Part shown: piece after piece, positions 37,787-49,332 of the stretch | Numbering within the stretch: the stretch's first letter is position 1 | Layout: each line of letters opens with the position of its first letter | Source: Stutzerimonas kirkiae | GTDB taxonomy: Bacteria; Pseudomonadota; Gammaproteobacteria; Pseudomonadales; Pseudomonadaceae | Assembly: GCF_004327335.1 (NCBI RefSeq) | Contig: NZ_QJUO01000002.1 | Span: 216,459 to 280,458, forward strand | Direction of reading: 5' to 3' | Length of the DNA stretch: 64,000 nucleotides | Program-made: the position numbers and the translations under genes | The notes under the pieces: model-generated | Seen by the model: the letters and a program-made list of their open reading frames with translations, nothing else | Databases searched by the model: none | What the model was told of the DNA's origin: nothing

Positions 37787-38563
37787 TCAGCCTTTCAGGC
37801 TCTTCCTGGCGTAGATATCGTAGCGGCTGGACTTGCCCTCCAGCCGATAGGAAGGTTCGGCACCTTCCAGTGCGGGCGCCTTGCGTGGCCGCTTGACCAC
37901 CACCCGGTGACTGGCCAGGCGCAACGCCTCGGCCAGCAGCGCCGGCGCATCCAGGTCATCGCCGACGAACGGCCGGAACAGCCGCATCTCCTTCTTGACC
38001 AGCGCACTCTTGTCGCGGTGCGGGAACATCGGGTCCAGGTAGATCACCTGTGGTGCGTCTTCGCCCCAGCCACGCATCAGCTCGATGGCATTGCCCTGCA
38101 ACAGCGCCATGCGTTGCACGATATCCTGCACTTCGGTCGCCCGAGAGGCCCGCACCAGGCCATCCTCCAGCAGCGCGGCGATCAGCGGCTGGCGTTCGAT
38201 CATCAGTACCTGGCAGCCCAGGCTGGCCAGCACGAAGGCATCCCGGCCAAGCCCGGCGGTGGCATCCAGAACCCGTGGCCGCACGCCCGGTGCGATACCC
38301 ACCGCCTTGGCGATCATCTGCCCGCTGCCGCCGCCGAACTGGCGGCGGTGGGCCACCGCCCCCTCGACGAAATCGACCCGCACCGCCCCCGGCGCCTGCG
38401 GCCCCAGTTCGAGCAGTTGCAGGCCGTCATCGCCCAGTTGCAGGGCGAAATCCGCGTTTTCCTGGCTGAACGACAGGCCGAGACGATCCGCCCAGGCGCG
38501 TGCCTGATCGAAGCAATGGGGGGCGAGCGCTTCGACACGAATACGGGGGGAAGGAACGGGCAT
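37787..38563 (-). CDS. rsmJ: 16S rRNA m2G1516 methyltransferase
   Basis: A 258-residue SAM-dependent methyltransferase of the RsmJ (YhiQ) family acting on G1516 of 16S rRNA. The SAM motif is [13 protein letters not shown], and the catalytic loop Y-L-D-P-M-F-P-H-R is a D-P-M-F variant of NPPY. The ATG at 38563 is chosen because the longer frame runs into the heptamer repeat 5' of the gene (translated as a repetitive L-Q-L-A-A-C-S), which cannot be a genuine N terminus. Confidence 0.9.
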   Translation of the reverse strand: MPVPSPRIRVEALAPHCFDQARAWADRLGLSFSQENADFALQLGDDGLQLLELGPQAPGAVRVDFVEGAVAHRRQFGGGSGQMIAKAVGIAPGVRPRVLDATAGLGRDAFVLASLGCQVLMIERQPLIAALLEDGLVRASRATEVQDIVQRMALLQGNAIELMRGWGEDAPQVIYLDPMFPHRDKSALVKKEMRLFRPFVGDDLDAPALLAEALRLASHRVVVKRPRKAPALEGAEPSYRLEGKSSRYDIYARKSLKG

Positions 38564-38614
38564 GGAAAAGGACCGGGACTGCGAGGGCGGCAATTGTCGA
38601 TAAAGCAGCCAGTG

Positions 38615-38663
38615 GCTGCAAGCTGCAAGCTGCAAGCTGCAAGCTGCAAGCTGCAAGCTGCAA
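38615..38663. repeat. tandem heptamer repeat (GCTGCAA)x7
   Basis: Seven perfect copies of GCTGCAA in 49 bp, 50-100 bp upstream of the rsmJ start, ending in GCTTAATC. Perfect identity points to slipped-strand variation and a possible change in copy number between strains. Confidence 0.95.
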
Positions 38664-38755
38664 GCTTAATCAGTGTGGAAGACGGGGCAGAATCGCTGTC
38701 GAGATTTTCCTTCCCGTTTTTGCCTGCCGCCTATAGCCTTTTCTCCCCGCCCCGA

Positions 38756-39613
38756 CTATTCCAGCAACGACATCTGCGCCTCGCCTGGCTGTTCCGGCCA
38801 GTTCAGTTCCGGCAAGCCGGGCAGGCGTTCGCTCAGTTGCCGGTGGAAGCGCAGCGCCAGTTCGGGCGCACGATGGTTGTCCGGGGTATGCAGATAGATA
38901 TGCGGTGTCCTGCCCTCCTCGATCCAGCCGGCCAGCTTGTCCAGCCAGGGCGAGAGGAACGGATCGTTGGCCGACAACTGCGGATGCCCGATGAAACGCA
39001 CCTGCGGGCTATCGCTGAACGCCGCAGGTCGCGGCGGCACTCGGGGCTTCTTGCTCTGCGCATGCAGCAGCGCGGGATCGTCCGAACGGCAACTGAACAA
39101 CGCCCGCGAATCCAGGCAGATACGCTCGATCCCCCGCTCCAGCAGCAGACGATTGAGTGCGCGCTCCTCGTCGCCCCTGGCGAAGAACGCCCGGTGCCGC
39201 ACTTCGAGCGCCAGCGGCACACGGATATGCTCGAACAGCGCCACCAGTTCCGGCAGGCGCGAAGGGCCGAAGCTGGCCGGCAACTGCAGCCAGAAGGGTG
39301 CGATACGCTTGCCCAGTGGCGCCATCAGGCGCTCGAAGGCATCCACCCGCTCCAGCACCGCGCGCAGATCCTGCGCCTGGCTGATTTCCCGCGGGAACTT
39401 GGCGCAGAAACGAAAACCTTCGGGCATCAGCTCCAGCCAGCGCCGGACCTTTTCCTCGCTGGGCCAGGCATAAAGGGTGGTATTGCCCTCGACGCAATTG
39501 AATACCGAGCAGTACTGCCCGAGAAAGTGGCTGGCCGGCATCGCCGCCGGGTACAAGCAACCGCGCCAGGCAGGCTCGTTCCAGGAAGGGCAACCGATGA
39601 AATAAGGCAGCAC
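38756..39613 (-). CDS. DUF72 domain-containing protein
   Basis: A 285-residue YecE-like protein with a TIM-barrel-type DUF72 domain. Motifs I-G-C-P-S-W, N-C-V-E-G-N-T-T-L-Y, F-C-A-K-F-P-R-E-I and N-D-P-F-L-S-P-W fit the family. No function has been established; some members sit beside DNA-repair or metal genes. The start is a GTG at 39613, abutting the stop of the upstream gene (39616), with no better ATG. Probably cotranscribed with 39616-39951 and tsaB. Confidence 0.85.
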   Translation of the reverse strand: MLPYFIGCPSWNEPAWRGCLYPAAMPASHFLGQYCSVFNCVEGNTTLYAWPSEEKVRRWLELMPEGFRFCAKFPREISQAQDLRAVLERVDAFERLMAPLGKRIAPFWLQLPASFGPSRLPELVALFEHIRVPLALEVRHRAFFARGDEERALNRLLLERGIERICLDSRALFSCRSDDPALLHAQSKKPRVPPRPAAFSDSPQVRFIGHPQLSANDPFLSPWLDKLAGWIEEGRTPHIYLHTPDNHRAPELALRFHRQLSERLPGLPELNWPEQPGEAQMSLLE

Positions 39614-39615
39614 GG

Positions 39616-39951
39616 TCAGGCGTAGAGATCCAGCCCAAGCACATCGTGGGAATCGAAGTCGGCGAACGAGGCGGTGCTGGCATAGCTGGCCAGCGCCTCG
39701 GCGACATGCGTCGATACCGGGCGGCTCATGGTCGCCTCGAAGCGGGCGGATAACGAAATGGCCGTCGTCGAAGTGGCGGCCGCCGGCTGCTGGGCCGAGG
39801 AAGTCTGTGTATCCGTATCGGAGGAAACACTTTCGCTCGGACTGCGTTCGGCAATCCGCTGGGTTTCCTCATAGGGCGCCAGCACGCGACTGGAAGCCGG
39901 AGCACGCTCTACGGGATAGGAGGAAGGAGATAAACCGTTGATCAACATCAT
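39616..39951 (-). CDS. hypothetical protein, Ser/Thr-rich
   Basis: A 111-residue protein, not recognised. It begins M-M-L-I-N-G-L-S-P-S-S-Y-P-V-E-R, and has a low-complexity Ser/Thr/Ala middle (S-V-S-S-D-T-D-T-Q-T-S-S-A-Q-Q-P) and a more ordered C terminus. There is no signal peptide or membrane segment, so it is probably largely disordered. AGGA lies four bases before the chosen ATG. Its position between tsaB and the DUF72 gene on the same strand, with small gaps, and GC-typical codon use support a real gene. Confidence 0.65.
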   Translation of the reverse strand: MMLINGLSPSSYPVERAPASSRVLAPYEETQRIAERSPSESVSSDTDTQTSSAQQPAAATSTTAISLSARFEATMSRPVSTHVAEALASYASTASFADFDSHDVLGLDLYA

Positions 39952-40013
39952 GCGATCCTGCACAGACCCGCCGACTTTATCTGGCGCCTGGATAATTGGC
40001 AATCAGTGCGCGG

Positions 40014-40685
40014 TCACTTCTTCACGCTGGCCACGTTATCGCGCAGGTAGACCGGTTGGGCCTGATCGGCATCCAGCGCCTCGCCCCGCTCCCAGGCGAA
40101 GCGGGCCAGGGTCAGCAGATCCTCGGCATGGGGCAACAGCCCGGCATCGCTGCCCTGCACTTGCACCGGTATGCGCGAGGCAAGCCCCCAGCCGGTGCCG
40201 GCCCCGAACCACTCGCCCGTGCCGGCGCGAGGCAGAGCCACCTGCTCGGGCGGCAGCACCGCTTCCATGCCAGCCAGGCACATCTCGCCTTCACGCTCGA
40301 CGAAGCAGCCCCAGTAAAGCTCATCCATACGCGCATCGATGGCTGCCGCCACCTGGCGGGCACCCTGCTCGCGCAATGCGCGCTGGGCGATCACCGCCAG
40401 AGTGGAAATCGGCAACACCGGGCGTTGCAAGGCGAACGACAGCCCCTGCACCACACCCACGGCGATGCGCACGCCGGTAAAGGCACCCGGGCCACGCCCG
40501 AAGGCGATGGCATCCACAGCCTGCAGTGACACGCCGGCCTCATCCAGCAGTTCGCGCACCATCGGCAGCAAGCGCTTGGCATGCAGGCGCGGTATCACTT
40601 CGTAGCGGCTCGTCACACGCCCGGCATGCAACAACGCCACCGAACAGGCTTCGGTGGCGGTATCCAGAGCCAGCAAGGTCGTCAT
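40014..40685 (-). CDS. tsaB: tRNA t6A biosynthesis protein TsaB
   Basis: A 223-residue ASKHA-fold protein (YeaZ) that partners TsaD, TsaE and TsaC in making N6-threonylcarbamoyladenosine at A37 of ANN-decoding tRNAs. Starts M-T-T-L-L-A-L-D-T-A-T-E-A-C-S-V, with the G-R-G-P-G-A-F-T-G-V-R-I motif near residue 68. Family length. It lies 59 bp after adk in the order adk-tsaB known from P. aeruginosa. Confidence 0.94.
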   Translation of the reverse strand: MTTLLALDTATEACSVALLHAGRVTSRYEVIPRLHAKRLLPMVRELLDEAGVSLQAVDAIAFGRGPGAFTGVRIAVGVVQGLSFALQRPVLPISTLAVIAQRALREQGARQVAAAIDARMDELYWGCFVEREGEMCLAGMEAVLPPEQVALPRAGTGEWFGAGTGWGLASRIPVQVQGSDAGLLPHAEDLLTLARFAWERGEALDADQAQPVYLRDNVASVKK

Positions 40686-40744
40686 GATGGAAATTCTTCG
40701 AAAAGCGACAGCCCCACGAGCATGGCAGGGCTGCGGGGTTGCAT

Positions 40745-41772
<1,028 letters not shown>

Positions 41773-44409
41773 TTACCCGGTATTGCGCAGGCCGGCGGCG
41801 ATACCCGCCACGCTCACCAGCAAAGCCTGTTCCAGAGGGCTATCCACGAGCACATCGGGTTGCCGCGAGCGTGCCAGCAACTCAATCTGCATCAGGTGCA
41901 AGGGGTCAAGATAGGTGTTGCGCAGGCTGAAGGCTTCCAGCGTTTCCGGACTGTGGGCGAGCAATTGCGACTGCCCGGTCAGCCCCGTCACGGCCCGCAC
42001 CGCACGCGACAATCGGTCGCGCAGCCGTGCCCCCAGTTCCAGCAGCGGCTCATCCACCAGGCGCGCATCGTAGCGGCCGGCGATCTCCGCATCGGTCTTG
42101 GCCAGCACCATTTCCAGCATGTCGATACGCGTCGCGAAGAAAGGCCATTGCCGGCGCATGCTTTCCAGCACCTGCTGCTCGCCCCTGTCCAGGGCGTTCT
42201 CCAGCGCCCGCTCCCAGCCAAGCCAGGCCGGCAGCATCAGGCGCGTCTGGGTCCAGGCGAAAATCCACGGAATCGCCCGCAGGCTCTGCACCCCGCCTTC
42301 GCGGCGCTTGGCGGGACGACTACCCAACGGCAGGCGCCCCAGTTCCTGCTCCGGCGTCGCCTGGCGGAAATAGTCGACGAACTGCGGATGATCGCGCACC
42401 ACCGAGCGATAGGCCTCGACGCCATCACACGCCAGCCGCTCCATCACTTCGCGCCAGTGCGGCTCGGGCATCGGTGGCGGCAGCAGGGTCGCTTCGAGGA
42501 TGGCCGCCAGGTAGATGTTCAGGTTCTGCTCGGCGATGCCCGGCAGGCCGAACTTGAAGCGGATCATCTCGCCCTGTTCGGTGGTGCGGAAACGCCCCTT
42601 CACCGAACCTGGCGGCTGCGACAGGATCGCCGCATGGGCCGGGCCGCCGCCGCGCCCGACGCTGCCGCCACGGCCGTGGAACAGCAGCAGCTCGACCCCA
42701 TGGCGGGCACAGATGTCGACCAGTGCCTCCTGGGCCCGGTATTGCGCCCAGGCCGCCGCCGTGGTGCCGGCATCCTTGGCCGAGTCGGAATAACCGATCA
42801 TCACTTCCTGGGCGCCCGCAAGGTGCGCACGGTAGCCCGGCAGCGTCAGCAGCCGCTCGATCACCTGGCCGGCGGCATTCAGGTCGTCCAATGTCTCGAA
42901 CAGCGGCGCCACACGCATCGGCCGGTCGAGGCCCGCCTCCTTCAACAGCAGTTGCACCGCCAGCACATCGGAGGCGCTGCGCGCCATGGAGATCACATAG
43001 GAACCCAGCGAGGCCGCCGGCGCCTGGGCGATCACCGCACAGGTCGCCAGGACCTCGGCGGTCTGCGGCGACGGCTGGTAGCGGTGCGGCAGCAAGGGCC
43101 GGGGGTTCTCCAATTCGGCCGACAGGAATGCCAGGCGCCGCTCTTCATGCCACTGCCGATAGTCGCCCAGGCCGAGGTATTCGGTGATTTCAGCCAGGGC
43201 GGCCGTGTGCCACAAGGCGTCCTGGCGAATATCCAGGCGCACCAGGAACAGGCCGAATGTCGCCACCCGGCGCAGGCAATCGAGCAGGGCGCCATCGGCG
43301 ATCACATGCATGCCGCAGGCATGCAACGAACGATGGCAGAGCGCCAATGGCTCACTCAGTTCGGCATTCTCCTGCAGCACTCGCTCGCAGGGCGGCAGCT
43401 CGCTTTCCTGGGCCATCCGCGCCCAGTCGCGGGTCGCCAGCAGGCGCTCGCGCAGGCCCTTGAGCAGTTGCCGGTACGGCTCGGGGCTGTCGCCCACGCG
43501 GGCACGCAGTTCCTCGCTGGCATTCTGCATCGACAGGGTGGTGACCAGATCGTCGATATCGCGCAGATACAGCCCGGCGGCGACTTCCCGCGCCAGCAGC
43601 AATACCGTGCGGCTGACCTTCGCCGTGACATTGGGATTGCCGTCACGATCGCCGCCCATCCACGAGGCGAAGCGAATCGGCGCGGCCTCTAGCGGTAATG
43701 GCTGGCCGGCGGCATTGCGCAAGATCGCGTCGGTCTGGCGCAGGACATTGGGCAGCGCCTGCCAGAGCGAGCCTTCGATGGTGGCGAAGCCCCACTTGGC
43801 TTCCTCCAGCGGCGTCGGGCGGCTGCGGCGGATCTCCTCGGTGTGCCAGGCCTCGGCGATCAACCGCTGCAGATTCAGCTCGATACGCGCCCGCTCGCCC
43901 GGGGACAGGTCGGCATGATCACGGGCGGCCAACTGCGCGGTGATGGCGTCGTACTTCTGGATCAGGGTGCGCCGCGACACCTCGGTCGGGTGCGCCGTCA
44001 GCACCAGTTCGATATCCAGTTGCGCCACCTGGCGGGCCAGTTGCCGCGGGGCATGGCCCGCCGCTTCGAGGCGGCCCAGCAGCCCGCTGAGCATGCTTTC
44101 CTCGAAAGGCGCCGCCTCGCCTTCGCGGTGCCGCCTGACCCGGTGGTACTGCTCGGCGATATTGGCCAGATTGAGGAACTGGTTGAAGGCCCGCGACATC
44201 GGCAGCAGTTCGCCCTCGCTCAGGCTATCGAGGGTGGCGGCGAGCTGGGCCGCACCGTCGGCCGAGCCCTGGCGGGCGGCCTTGGCCCCTTTGCGGATCA
44301 GTTCGATCTTTTCGAAGAACAGGTCGCCGTGCTGTTCGCGAATGGTCCTGCCCAACAACTCTCCCAGCAGATGCACGTTCTCGCGCAAGCGCACGTCTAT
44401 TTTCGCCAT
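41773..44409 (-). CDS. ppc: phosphoenolpyruvate carboxylase
   Basis: An 878-residue anaplerotic enzyme fixing bicarbonate onto PEP to give oxaloacetate. Active-site signatures V-L-T-A-H-P-T-E-V (catalytic His) and [10 protein letters not shown] are present, with [14 protein letters not shown] and the C-terminal R-N-T-G end that binds the inhibitor aspartate. The ATG at 44409 has GGAGGG four bases upstream. Homotetramer, cytoplasmic. Monocistronic. Confidence 0.97.
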   Translation of the reverse strand: MAKIDVRLRENVHLLGELLGRTIREQHGDLFFEKIELIRKGAKAARQGSADGAAQLAATLDSLSEGELLPMSRAFNQFLNLANIAEQYHRVRRHREGEAAPFEESMLSGLLGRLEAAGHAPRQLARQVAQLDIELVLTAHPTEVSRRTLIQKYDAITAQLAARDHADLSPGERARIELNLQRLIAEAWHTEEIRRSRPTPLEEAKWGFATIEGSLWQALPNVLRQTDAILRNAAGQPLPLEAAPIRFASWMGGDRDGNPNVTAKVSRTVLLLAREVAAGLYLRDIDDLVTTLSMQNASEELRARVGDSPEPYRQLLKGLRERLLATRDWARMAQESELPPCERVLQENAELSEPLALCHRSLHACGMHVIADGALLDCLRRVATFGLFLVRLDIRQDALWHTAALAEITEYLGLGDYRQWHEERRLAFLSAELENPRPLLPHRYQPSPQTAEVLATCAVIAQAPAASLGSYVISMARSASDVLAVQLLLKEAGLDRPMRVAPLFETLDDLNAAGQVIERLLTLPGYRAHLAGAQEVMIGYSDSAKDAGTTAAAWAQYRAQEALVDICARHGVELLLFHGRGGSVGRGGGPAHAAILSQPPGSVKGRFRTTEQGEMIRFKFGLPGIAEQNLNIYLAAILEATLLPPPMPEPHWREVMERLACDGVEAYRSVVRDHPQFVDYFRQATPEQELGRLPLGSRPAKRREGGVQSLRAIPWIFAWTQTRLMLPAWLGWERALENALDRGEQQVLESMRRQWPFFATRIDMLEMVLAKTDAEIAGRYDARLVDEPLLELGARLRDRLSRAVRAVTGLTGQSQLLAHSPETLEAFSLRNTYLDPLHLMQIELLARSRQPDVLVDSPLEQALLVSVAGIAAGLRNTG

Positions 44410-44703
44410 GCAACCCTCCATTGACTCGCGGCGCGGCAATCCCCGCCGCAACAGGCCGAACAGGTGCCCGGCCCCAAGGCATACGGTCATCCGCCGTTAC
44501 CGACAGCGACATGCCGAACTTTATCGCAGCACCGGCATCCGAATGACCGTGACATCAGTTTGCCTTGCAACTGAACATTTTTCGACGGACGGCATCAGAG
44601 AAATATGCCATGCGTTGCCCGGGTTCCTGCCGAAGGATTCCGGGCGATGCAATCAGCTACCCATCCCAACGACCGTCAGGCAATTCGTCAAAGGAGACTG
44701 ACC

Positions 44704-45099
44704 ATGACGCAACACTCACTGCATAACCGCAATTCGCGCCTTGTACTACCCAAACTGGCCGCCGTGGCCCTGGGTGGCCTGCTGCTCACCGCCTGCGCAG
44801 GCAACCCGCCCACCGAACAGTTCGCCGTCACCAACTCCGCGGTCAGAAGCGCCGTCAGCGCTGGCGGTACCGAGTTCGCACCGGTCGAGACCCGTTCCGC
44901 CCAGGAAAAATGGAAAGACGCAGAGCTGGCTCTGCAGAAGAAGGACTACGACAAGGCCCGTACCCTGGCCGAGCAGGCCGAGTGGGATGCCCGCCTGGCC
45001 GAGCGCAAGACCCAGGCGGTCAAGGCCCAGAAAGCTCTGGAAGATGCCCAGCGCGGCATTCAGGAACTGCGTGACGAAGGTCTGCGCAACGTCCAGTAA
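44704..45099 (+). CDS. DUF4398 lipoprotein
   Basis: A 131-residue lipoprotein with signal peptide and lipobox L-L-T-A-C (Cys31). The mature part is a DUF4398 helical domain with heptad-like A/E/K-rich sequence (A-E-L-A-L-Q-K-K-D-Y-D-K-A-R). AAGGAG lies seven bases before the ATG. It stands directly upstream of the OmpA-like lipoprotein (40-bp gap), the same pair as P. aeruginosa PA3691-lptF. An envelope role is likely; the outer leaflet target is unproven. Confidence 0.85.
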   Translation: MTQHSLHNRNSRLVLPKLAAVALGGLLLTACAGNPPTEQFAVTNSAVRSAVSAGGTEFAPVETRSAQEKWKDAELALQKKDYDKARTLAEQAEWDARLAERKTQAVKAQKALEDAQRGIQELRDEGLRNVQ

Positions 45100-45139
45100 G
45101 CCCCAGGCCCGATCCTCTCAGATAAAGGAATGACCCATT

Positions 45140-45922
45140 ATGCAAAAGCTCGTTACCCTTCCCGCCCTGCTGGCTCTGTCCGTAGCCCTCGCGGCGTGCT
45201 CGACACCGCCCAACCCCAACCTGGAGCAGGCACGCAGCAAGTTCTCCACCCTGCAATCCGACCCTCGCTCCAACACCCTGGCGGCCCTCGAGACCGAAGA
45301 CGCCAGCAAGGCGCTGGACAAGGCCAACAAGGCCTACCTGGATGATGCCAAGGAGCAGAAGGTAGACCAGCTCGCCTACCTGGCCAACCGCCGTATCGAC
45401 GTGGCCGAACAGACCATCGCCCTGCGCACCGCCGAGGACGACCTCAAGAAGTCTTCCGCGGAACGCGCCAAGGCTCGCCTGGAAGCGCGCGAAGCGGAAA
45501 TCCGCAAGCTGCAGACCGAACTGCAGGGCAAGAAGACCGAGCGCGGCACCCTGGTGACCTTCGGTGACGTGCTGTTCGACTTCAACCGTGCCGAACTGAA
45601 GCCGGGCGGCCTGCACAACGTGCAGAAGCTCGCCGACTTCCTCAACGAGAACCCGGAGCGCAAGGTGATCGTCGAGGGCTACACCGACAGCACCGGCTCC
45701 GCCCAGTACAACCAGGGCCTGTCCGAGCGTCGCGCCGACGCCGTACGCCTGGCGCTGGTACGCTTCGGTGTCAGCCCGCAGCGCATCGTGTCCCAGGGCT
45801 ATGGCAAGGACTATCCGATCGCCAGCAACAGCAACGAATCGGGCCGTGCCCTGAACCGTCGCGTGGAAGTCACCATCTCCGATGACGCCAACCCCGTGGC
45901 ACCGCGTTCCTCGGTACGCTGA
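45140..45922 (+). CDS. lptF: OmpA family lipoprotein, LptF-like
   Basis: A 260-residue lipoprotein with lipobox A-L-A-A-C (Cys20). Residues 25-130 are a DUF4398-like coiled helical region and residues 145-255 an OmpA peptidoglycan-binding domain (F-G-D-V-L-F-D-F-N-R-A-E-L-K-P, V-I-V-E-G-Y-T-D-S-T-G, N-x-x-L-S-x-x-R-A). It tethers the outer membrane to peptidoglycan; the P. aeruginosa orthologue is associated with envelope integrity and stress survival. A GC-rich terminator follows. Confidence 0.88.
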   Translation: MQKLVTLPALLALSVALAACSTPPNPNLEQARSKFSTLQSDPRSNTLAALETEDASKALDKANKAYLDDAKEQKVDQLAYLANRRIDVAEQTIALRTAEDDLKKSSAERAKARLEAREAEIRKLQTELQGKKTERGTLVTFGDVLFDFNRAELKPGGLHNVQKLADFLNENPERKVIVEGYTDSTGSAQYNQGLSERRADAVRLALVRFGVSPQRIVSQGYGKDYPIASNSNESGRALNRRVEVTISDDANPVAPRSSVR

Positions 45923-45931
45923 CCACACCGC

Positions 45932-45953
45932 GCGGGAGCCTTCGGGCTCCCGC
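45932..45953 (+). terminator. rho-independent terminator after lptF
   Basis: GCGGGAGCC-ttcg-GGCTCCCGC, a perfect 9-bp stem with a UUCG tetraloop followed by TCTTC, ten bases past the stop. Confidence 0.8.
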
Positions 45954-45982
45954 TCTTCACTCTAGCCGCACCACACGCCAGC

Positions 45983-46315
45983 TCAGCGCAGCAACCCTTC
46001 CGGCACTGGCGGCTGCTCGCCGACACAACGAACCGCACGCTTGCGGTTGTCCACCAGCACCCCGCTCAAGCCCTTCTGCTGCACATCGAACAGCACCAGC
46101 ACGCCATCGATGCACTGAGCCACCTGCTCGGCCGGCTTCAACGAGACCCTGTAGTCCTCGCCGGGAACCGTCTTGAGCATCGTGTAGTCCGCCAGCAGCA
46201 AGGCATCTTCCGGCTTGGCCATATGCAGGTAGCCGTAATAGCTCAGCACACCGACCGTGGCCGCCACCGAACCGATGGCCGTAAGGATGTAGGGGATGGG
46301 ATTGCGTTCGCTCAT
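45983..46315 (-). CDS. hypothetical membrane-anchored protein
   Basis: A 110-residue protein not recognised. The N terminus (M-S-E-R-N-P-I-P-Y-I-L-T-A-I-G-S-V-A-A-T-V-G-V-L) is one transmembrane helix without cleavage site, followed by a small globular domain with two cysteines (Q-C-I-D-G, R-C-V-G). Intact frame, normal codon use and its own space between a terminator and a repeat make it a probable gene. The RBS is weak. Confidence 0.6.
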   Translation of the reverse strand: MSERNPIPYILTAIGSVAATVGVLSYYGYLHMAKPEDALLLADYTMLKTVPGEDYRVSLKPAEQVAQCIDGVLVLFDVQQKGLSGVLVDNRKRAVRCVGEQPPVPEGLLR

Positions 46316-46340
46316 AGGGAAATCCAGATGGGAAAAGACG

Positions 46341-46408
46341 AAAAGAAGAGCTGGAGGCTGGACGACAATCGGACACCCACAATCGTACAGCCTTCAGCGC
46401 TCCTGTCG
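46341..46408. repeat. dispersed palindromic repeat, copy 6
   Basis: AAGAAGAGCTGGAGGCTGGACGA and TCGTACAGCCTTCAGCGCTC around a short loop, between two same-strand genes. Confidence 0.75.
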
Positions 46409-46418
46409 GCTGTCGCTT

Positions 46419-47714
46419 TCAGATGATATTCGCGTAGTCCGCCTCGATCCGTTCCAGGCTCAGGTGGTTGAGGAAGTTGGAGAAGCACATCCAGGCCGAT
46501 AGCGCATTGAGGTCCTGGAACTGCTGCGGCAGGTATTTCGGCGGCACCACCATTCCTTCATCGACCAGTTGGCGCAGGGTGCGCATGTCTTCCAGGGTGG
46601 TCTTGCCGCAGAACAGCAGGGGGATCTGCTCCAGCTTGCCCTTGCGCACGGCCAGCTGGATATAGTTGTAGACCATGATGAAGCCCTTCAGGTACGACAG
46701 GTCCTTGGTGAACGGCATGCCGTCGGGCGTCGAGCCGCGAAAGACCCGGCTGGCGTTGCTGTAGCACTCGTCCTGGTCATAGCCCTGCTCGCGGAAGAAG
46801 GCGAAGACATCGAGGAAATCCGCCCCCTCCTCCGCCATATGGATGGCCCGGGTGCGGTTGGTCAGCTTGCGCAGGCGTGTCGGGTAGGAGGCGAAGGCGA
46901 TCACCTCCATGAGAATCGCCAGCCCTTCCTGGGTCACCGTGGAAGATGGCGGCCCCTTGGCCAGGAAGGTGCAGATCGGCTGGTTCTGGCCATTGAGTGT
47001 AGTGCCCACATGCACCAGCCCCTCGTGCACGGCCAGCGCCCGTACATCGCGCTGGTTGAACAGCGCATCGCTGCGGATCTTGATGTAGTCGGCGCCCGCC
47101 GCCGCGTCGGCGAGAATGCCATCGGACTCGAACACCCGGATGACCCCTTCGCCCTCGCCGAACACCGTATCCAGTTGCTGCTGGAGGATCTCCACCGCCT
47201 GCCTGGCATCCAGGGTCTTGGCTTCGTCCTTGAGGTCGCTGCGGTCGGCGATATTGTTCAGGTAGTCGGAGAGCATCAGCCCGAGGTCGGCCAGGGTCGG
47301 GTCGCCAGCATGGAAGGCATCCGAAGCGGCGCCGTACAGCTCCTGGGAGATCAGGCCGAAATCGGCGGTGCCGCGCGCTTCCAGCATGCGCACCACCATG
47401 CGGTACTCCTTGCACATGCGCCGCATGATCTGCCCGACCGGGTTGAACTGCCCCAGTTGCCGAGTGATATCCCGCTCGATGGCCTGCAGTTCTTCTTTTT
47501 TCGCACCGGCATCGAAAGCCAGCGGACGCCGCTCGTACCAGGCCCGGTTGACCGCCGGCAATTCACGCCCGGCGGCGGCGAAAAAGCCCTTGCGGATGCT
47601 GTCGTCCCACTTCACCGCATCCAGCACGCGCAACGGCGACTGCGCCTCGACGATACGGTCGGACAACGCACGCACCGTGCTCTGGTATTCATCGAGCTGG
47701 TTACCGGCATTCAT
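46419..47714 (-). CDS. DUF1704 protein with QEGLA motif, MATCAP-type metallopeptidase fold
   Basis: A 431-residue protein of the 'flavohemoglobin expression-modulating QEGLA motif' family (DUF1704). The putative zinc site is V-H-E-G-L-V-H (HExxxH) together with T-Q-E-G-L-A. The family is related to the tyrosine carboxypeptidases of eukaryotes, so peptidase activity is possible; the bacterial substrate is unknown. The ATG at 47714 has GGAG seven bases upstream and is preferred to a GTG two codons earlier. Downstream of lysS on the same strand. Confidence 0.87.
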   Translation of the reverse strand: MNAGNQLDEYQSTVRALSDRIVEAQSPLRVLDAVKWDDSIRKGFFAAAGRELPAVNRAWYERRPLAFDAGAKKEELQAIERDITRQLGQFNPVGQIMRRMCKEYRMVVRMLEARGTADFGLISQELYGAASDAFHAGDPTLADLGLMLSDYLNNIADRSDLKDEAKTLDARQAVEILQQQLDTVFGEGEGVIRVFESDGILADAAAGADYIKIRSDALFNQRDVRALAVHEGLVHVGTTLNGQNQPICTFLAKGPPSSTVTQEGLAILMEVIAFASYPTRLRKLTNRTRAIHMAEEGADFLDVFAFFREQGYDQDECYSNASRVFRGSTPDGMPFTKDLSYLKGFIMVYNYIQLAVRKGKLEQIPLLFCGKTTLEDMRTLRQLVDEGMVVPPKYLPQQFQDLNALSAWMCFSNFLNHLSLERIEADYANII

Positions 47715-47753
47715 CGCCACTCTCCCAGGACAAACCGTAAGGTGCGCCCGCTA

Positions 47754-49256
47754 TCAGAGTTCCGGGCGCATATGCGGGAACAGGATGACATCGCGGATCG
47801 ACGGCGAATCGGTCAGCAGCATCACCAGGCGGTCGATGCCGATGCCTTCGCCGGCGGTCGGCGGCATGCCGTACTCCAGCGCCCGCACGAAATCGGCATC
47901 GAAGTGCATGGCCTCGTCGTCGCCGGCATCCTTCTCCGCCACCTGGGCGTGGAAGCGCTCGGCCTGGTCCTCGGCATCGTTCAGCTCGGAATAGGCATTG
48001 GCGATTTCCCTGCCGCCGATGAACAGCTCGAAGCGGTCGGTGACGCTCGGGTCCTCGTCGTTACGGCGCGCCAGCGGCGACACCTCGAACGGATAACGGG
48101 TGATGAAGGTCGGCTGCTCCAGCTTGTGCTCGACCAGCTCCTCGAAAATCATCACCTGCAGCTTGCCCAGCCCCTCGAAGCCCTTGACGTCGGCGCCAGC
48201 CTGCCTGGCGATGGCGCGCGCCTTGTCCAGGTCGCGCAGGTCGTCGGCGCTGATGCGCGGGTTGTACTGGAGGATGGAGTCGAACACCGACAGCCGTGCG
48301 AACGGCTCGCCGAAATGGAACACCTTGTCGCCATAGGGCACGTCGGTCGTGCCGAGGACCGCCTGGGCCAGCTCGCGGAACAGCTCCTCGGTCAGGCCCA
48401 TGTTGTCTTCATAGTCGGCGTAGGCCTGGTAGAACTCGAGCATGGTGAACTCGGGGTTGTGCCGGGTCGAGACACCTTCGTTACGGAAGTTGCGGTTGAT
48501 CTCGAACACCCGCTCGAAACCGCCCACCACCAGGCGCTTGAGGTACAGCTCGGGGGCGATGCGCAGGAACATCGGCAGGTCGAGGGCATTATGGTGTGTC
48601 TCGAAAGGCTTGGCCGAAGCGCCGCCGGGAATGGTCTGCAGCATCGGCGTTTCCACTTCGAGGAAGTCGCGCTCGGCGAGGAAACGGCGGATATGCGCGA
48701 TCACCTGGGAGCGCACGCGGAAGGTATGGCGGGTTTCCTCGTTGACGATCAGGTCGACATAGCGCTGGCGGTAGCGCTGCTCGGTGTCGGTCAGGCCATG
48801 GTGCTTGTCCGGCAGCGGGCGTAGCGACTTGGTCAGCAGTTGCACACGGGTCATGTGCACATAGAGGTCGCCCTTGCCGGAGCGCGCCAGGGTGCCCTCG
48901 GCGGCGATGATGTCGCCCAGGTCCCAGCTCTTGATCGCCTCCAGGGTCTCGGCCGGCAACCCCTTGCGGTCGACATAGAGCTGGATGCGCCCACTCATGT
49001 CCTGCAGCACCATGAAAGCGCCACGGTCGAGCATGATGCGGCCGGCCACCTTGACCGGAACGGCCAACCCTTCCAGCTCTTCCTTGCTCTTGCCTTGGTA
49101 GGCCTTCTGCAGGTCCGCACAGTAACTGTCACGGCGGAAATCGTTGGGGAATACAAGACCCTTGGCGCGCTCGGCGGCAAGCTTTTCCTTGCGCAGCGCG
49201 ATCAGGTGGTTTTCTTCCTCATGGATGGCATGCTGGTTCAGCGGTTGTTCGCTCAT
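47754..49256 (-). CDS. lysS: lysyl-tRNA synthetase, class II
   Basis: A 500-residue cytoplasmic synthetase. An N-terminal OB-fold anticodon-binding domain (about residues 60-165, V-A-G-R-I-M) is followed by the class II core: motif 2 [15 protein letters not shown] and motif 3 [10 protein letters not shown]. Full length. It follows prfB, the order prfB-lysS being conserved in proteobacteria; the 130-bp gap holds a repeat remnant. Confidence 0.96.
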   Translation of the reverse strand: MSEQPLNQHAIHEEENHLIALRKEKLAAERAKGLVFPNDFRRDSYCADLQKAYQGKSKEELEGLAVPVKVAGRIMLDRGAFMVLQDMSGRIQLYVDRKGLPAETLEAIKSWDLGDIIAAEGTLARSGKGDLYVHMTRVQLLTKSLRPLPDKHHGLTDTEQRYRQRYVDLIVNEETRHTFRVRSQVIAHIRRFLAERDFLEVETPMLQTIPGGASAKPFETHHNALDLPMFLRIAPELYLKRLVVGGFERVFEINRNFRNEGVSTRHNPEFTMLEFYQAYADYEDNMGLTEELFRELAQAVLGTTDVPYGDKVFHFGEPFARLSVFDSILQYNPRISADDLRDLDKARAIARQAGADVKGFEGLGKLQVMIFEELVEHKLEQPTFITRYPFEVSPLARRNDEDPSVTDRFELFIGGREIANAYSELNDAEDQAERFHAQVAEKDAGDDEAMHFDADFVRALEYGMPPTAGEGIGIDRLVMLLTDSPSIRDVILFPHMRPEL

Positions 49257-49332
49257 GGTCGTTCGTTTGCCTGGCGTATTTCACGGTAAATGGGGTGCGG
49301 GCAGTGCAATACCGCCCGCGGGAAGATGCCTT

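Noticed and set aside
38615..38663. Possible CRISPR array
   Set aside because: The units are 7 bp and contiguous without spacers; it is a simple tandem repeat.
46569..48824. 751-codon plus-strand frame spanning two genes
   Set aside because: It runs antisense through the DUF1704 gene and lysS, which a real gene would not do; no recognisable motif.
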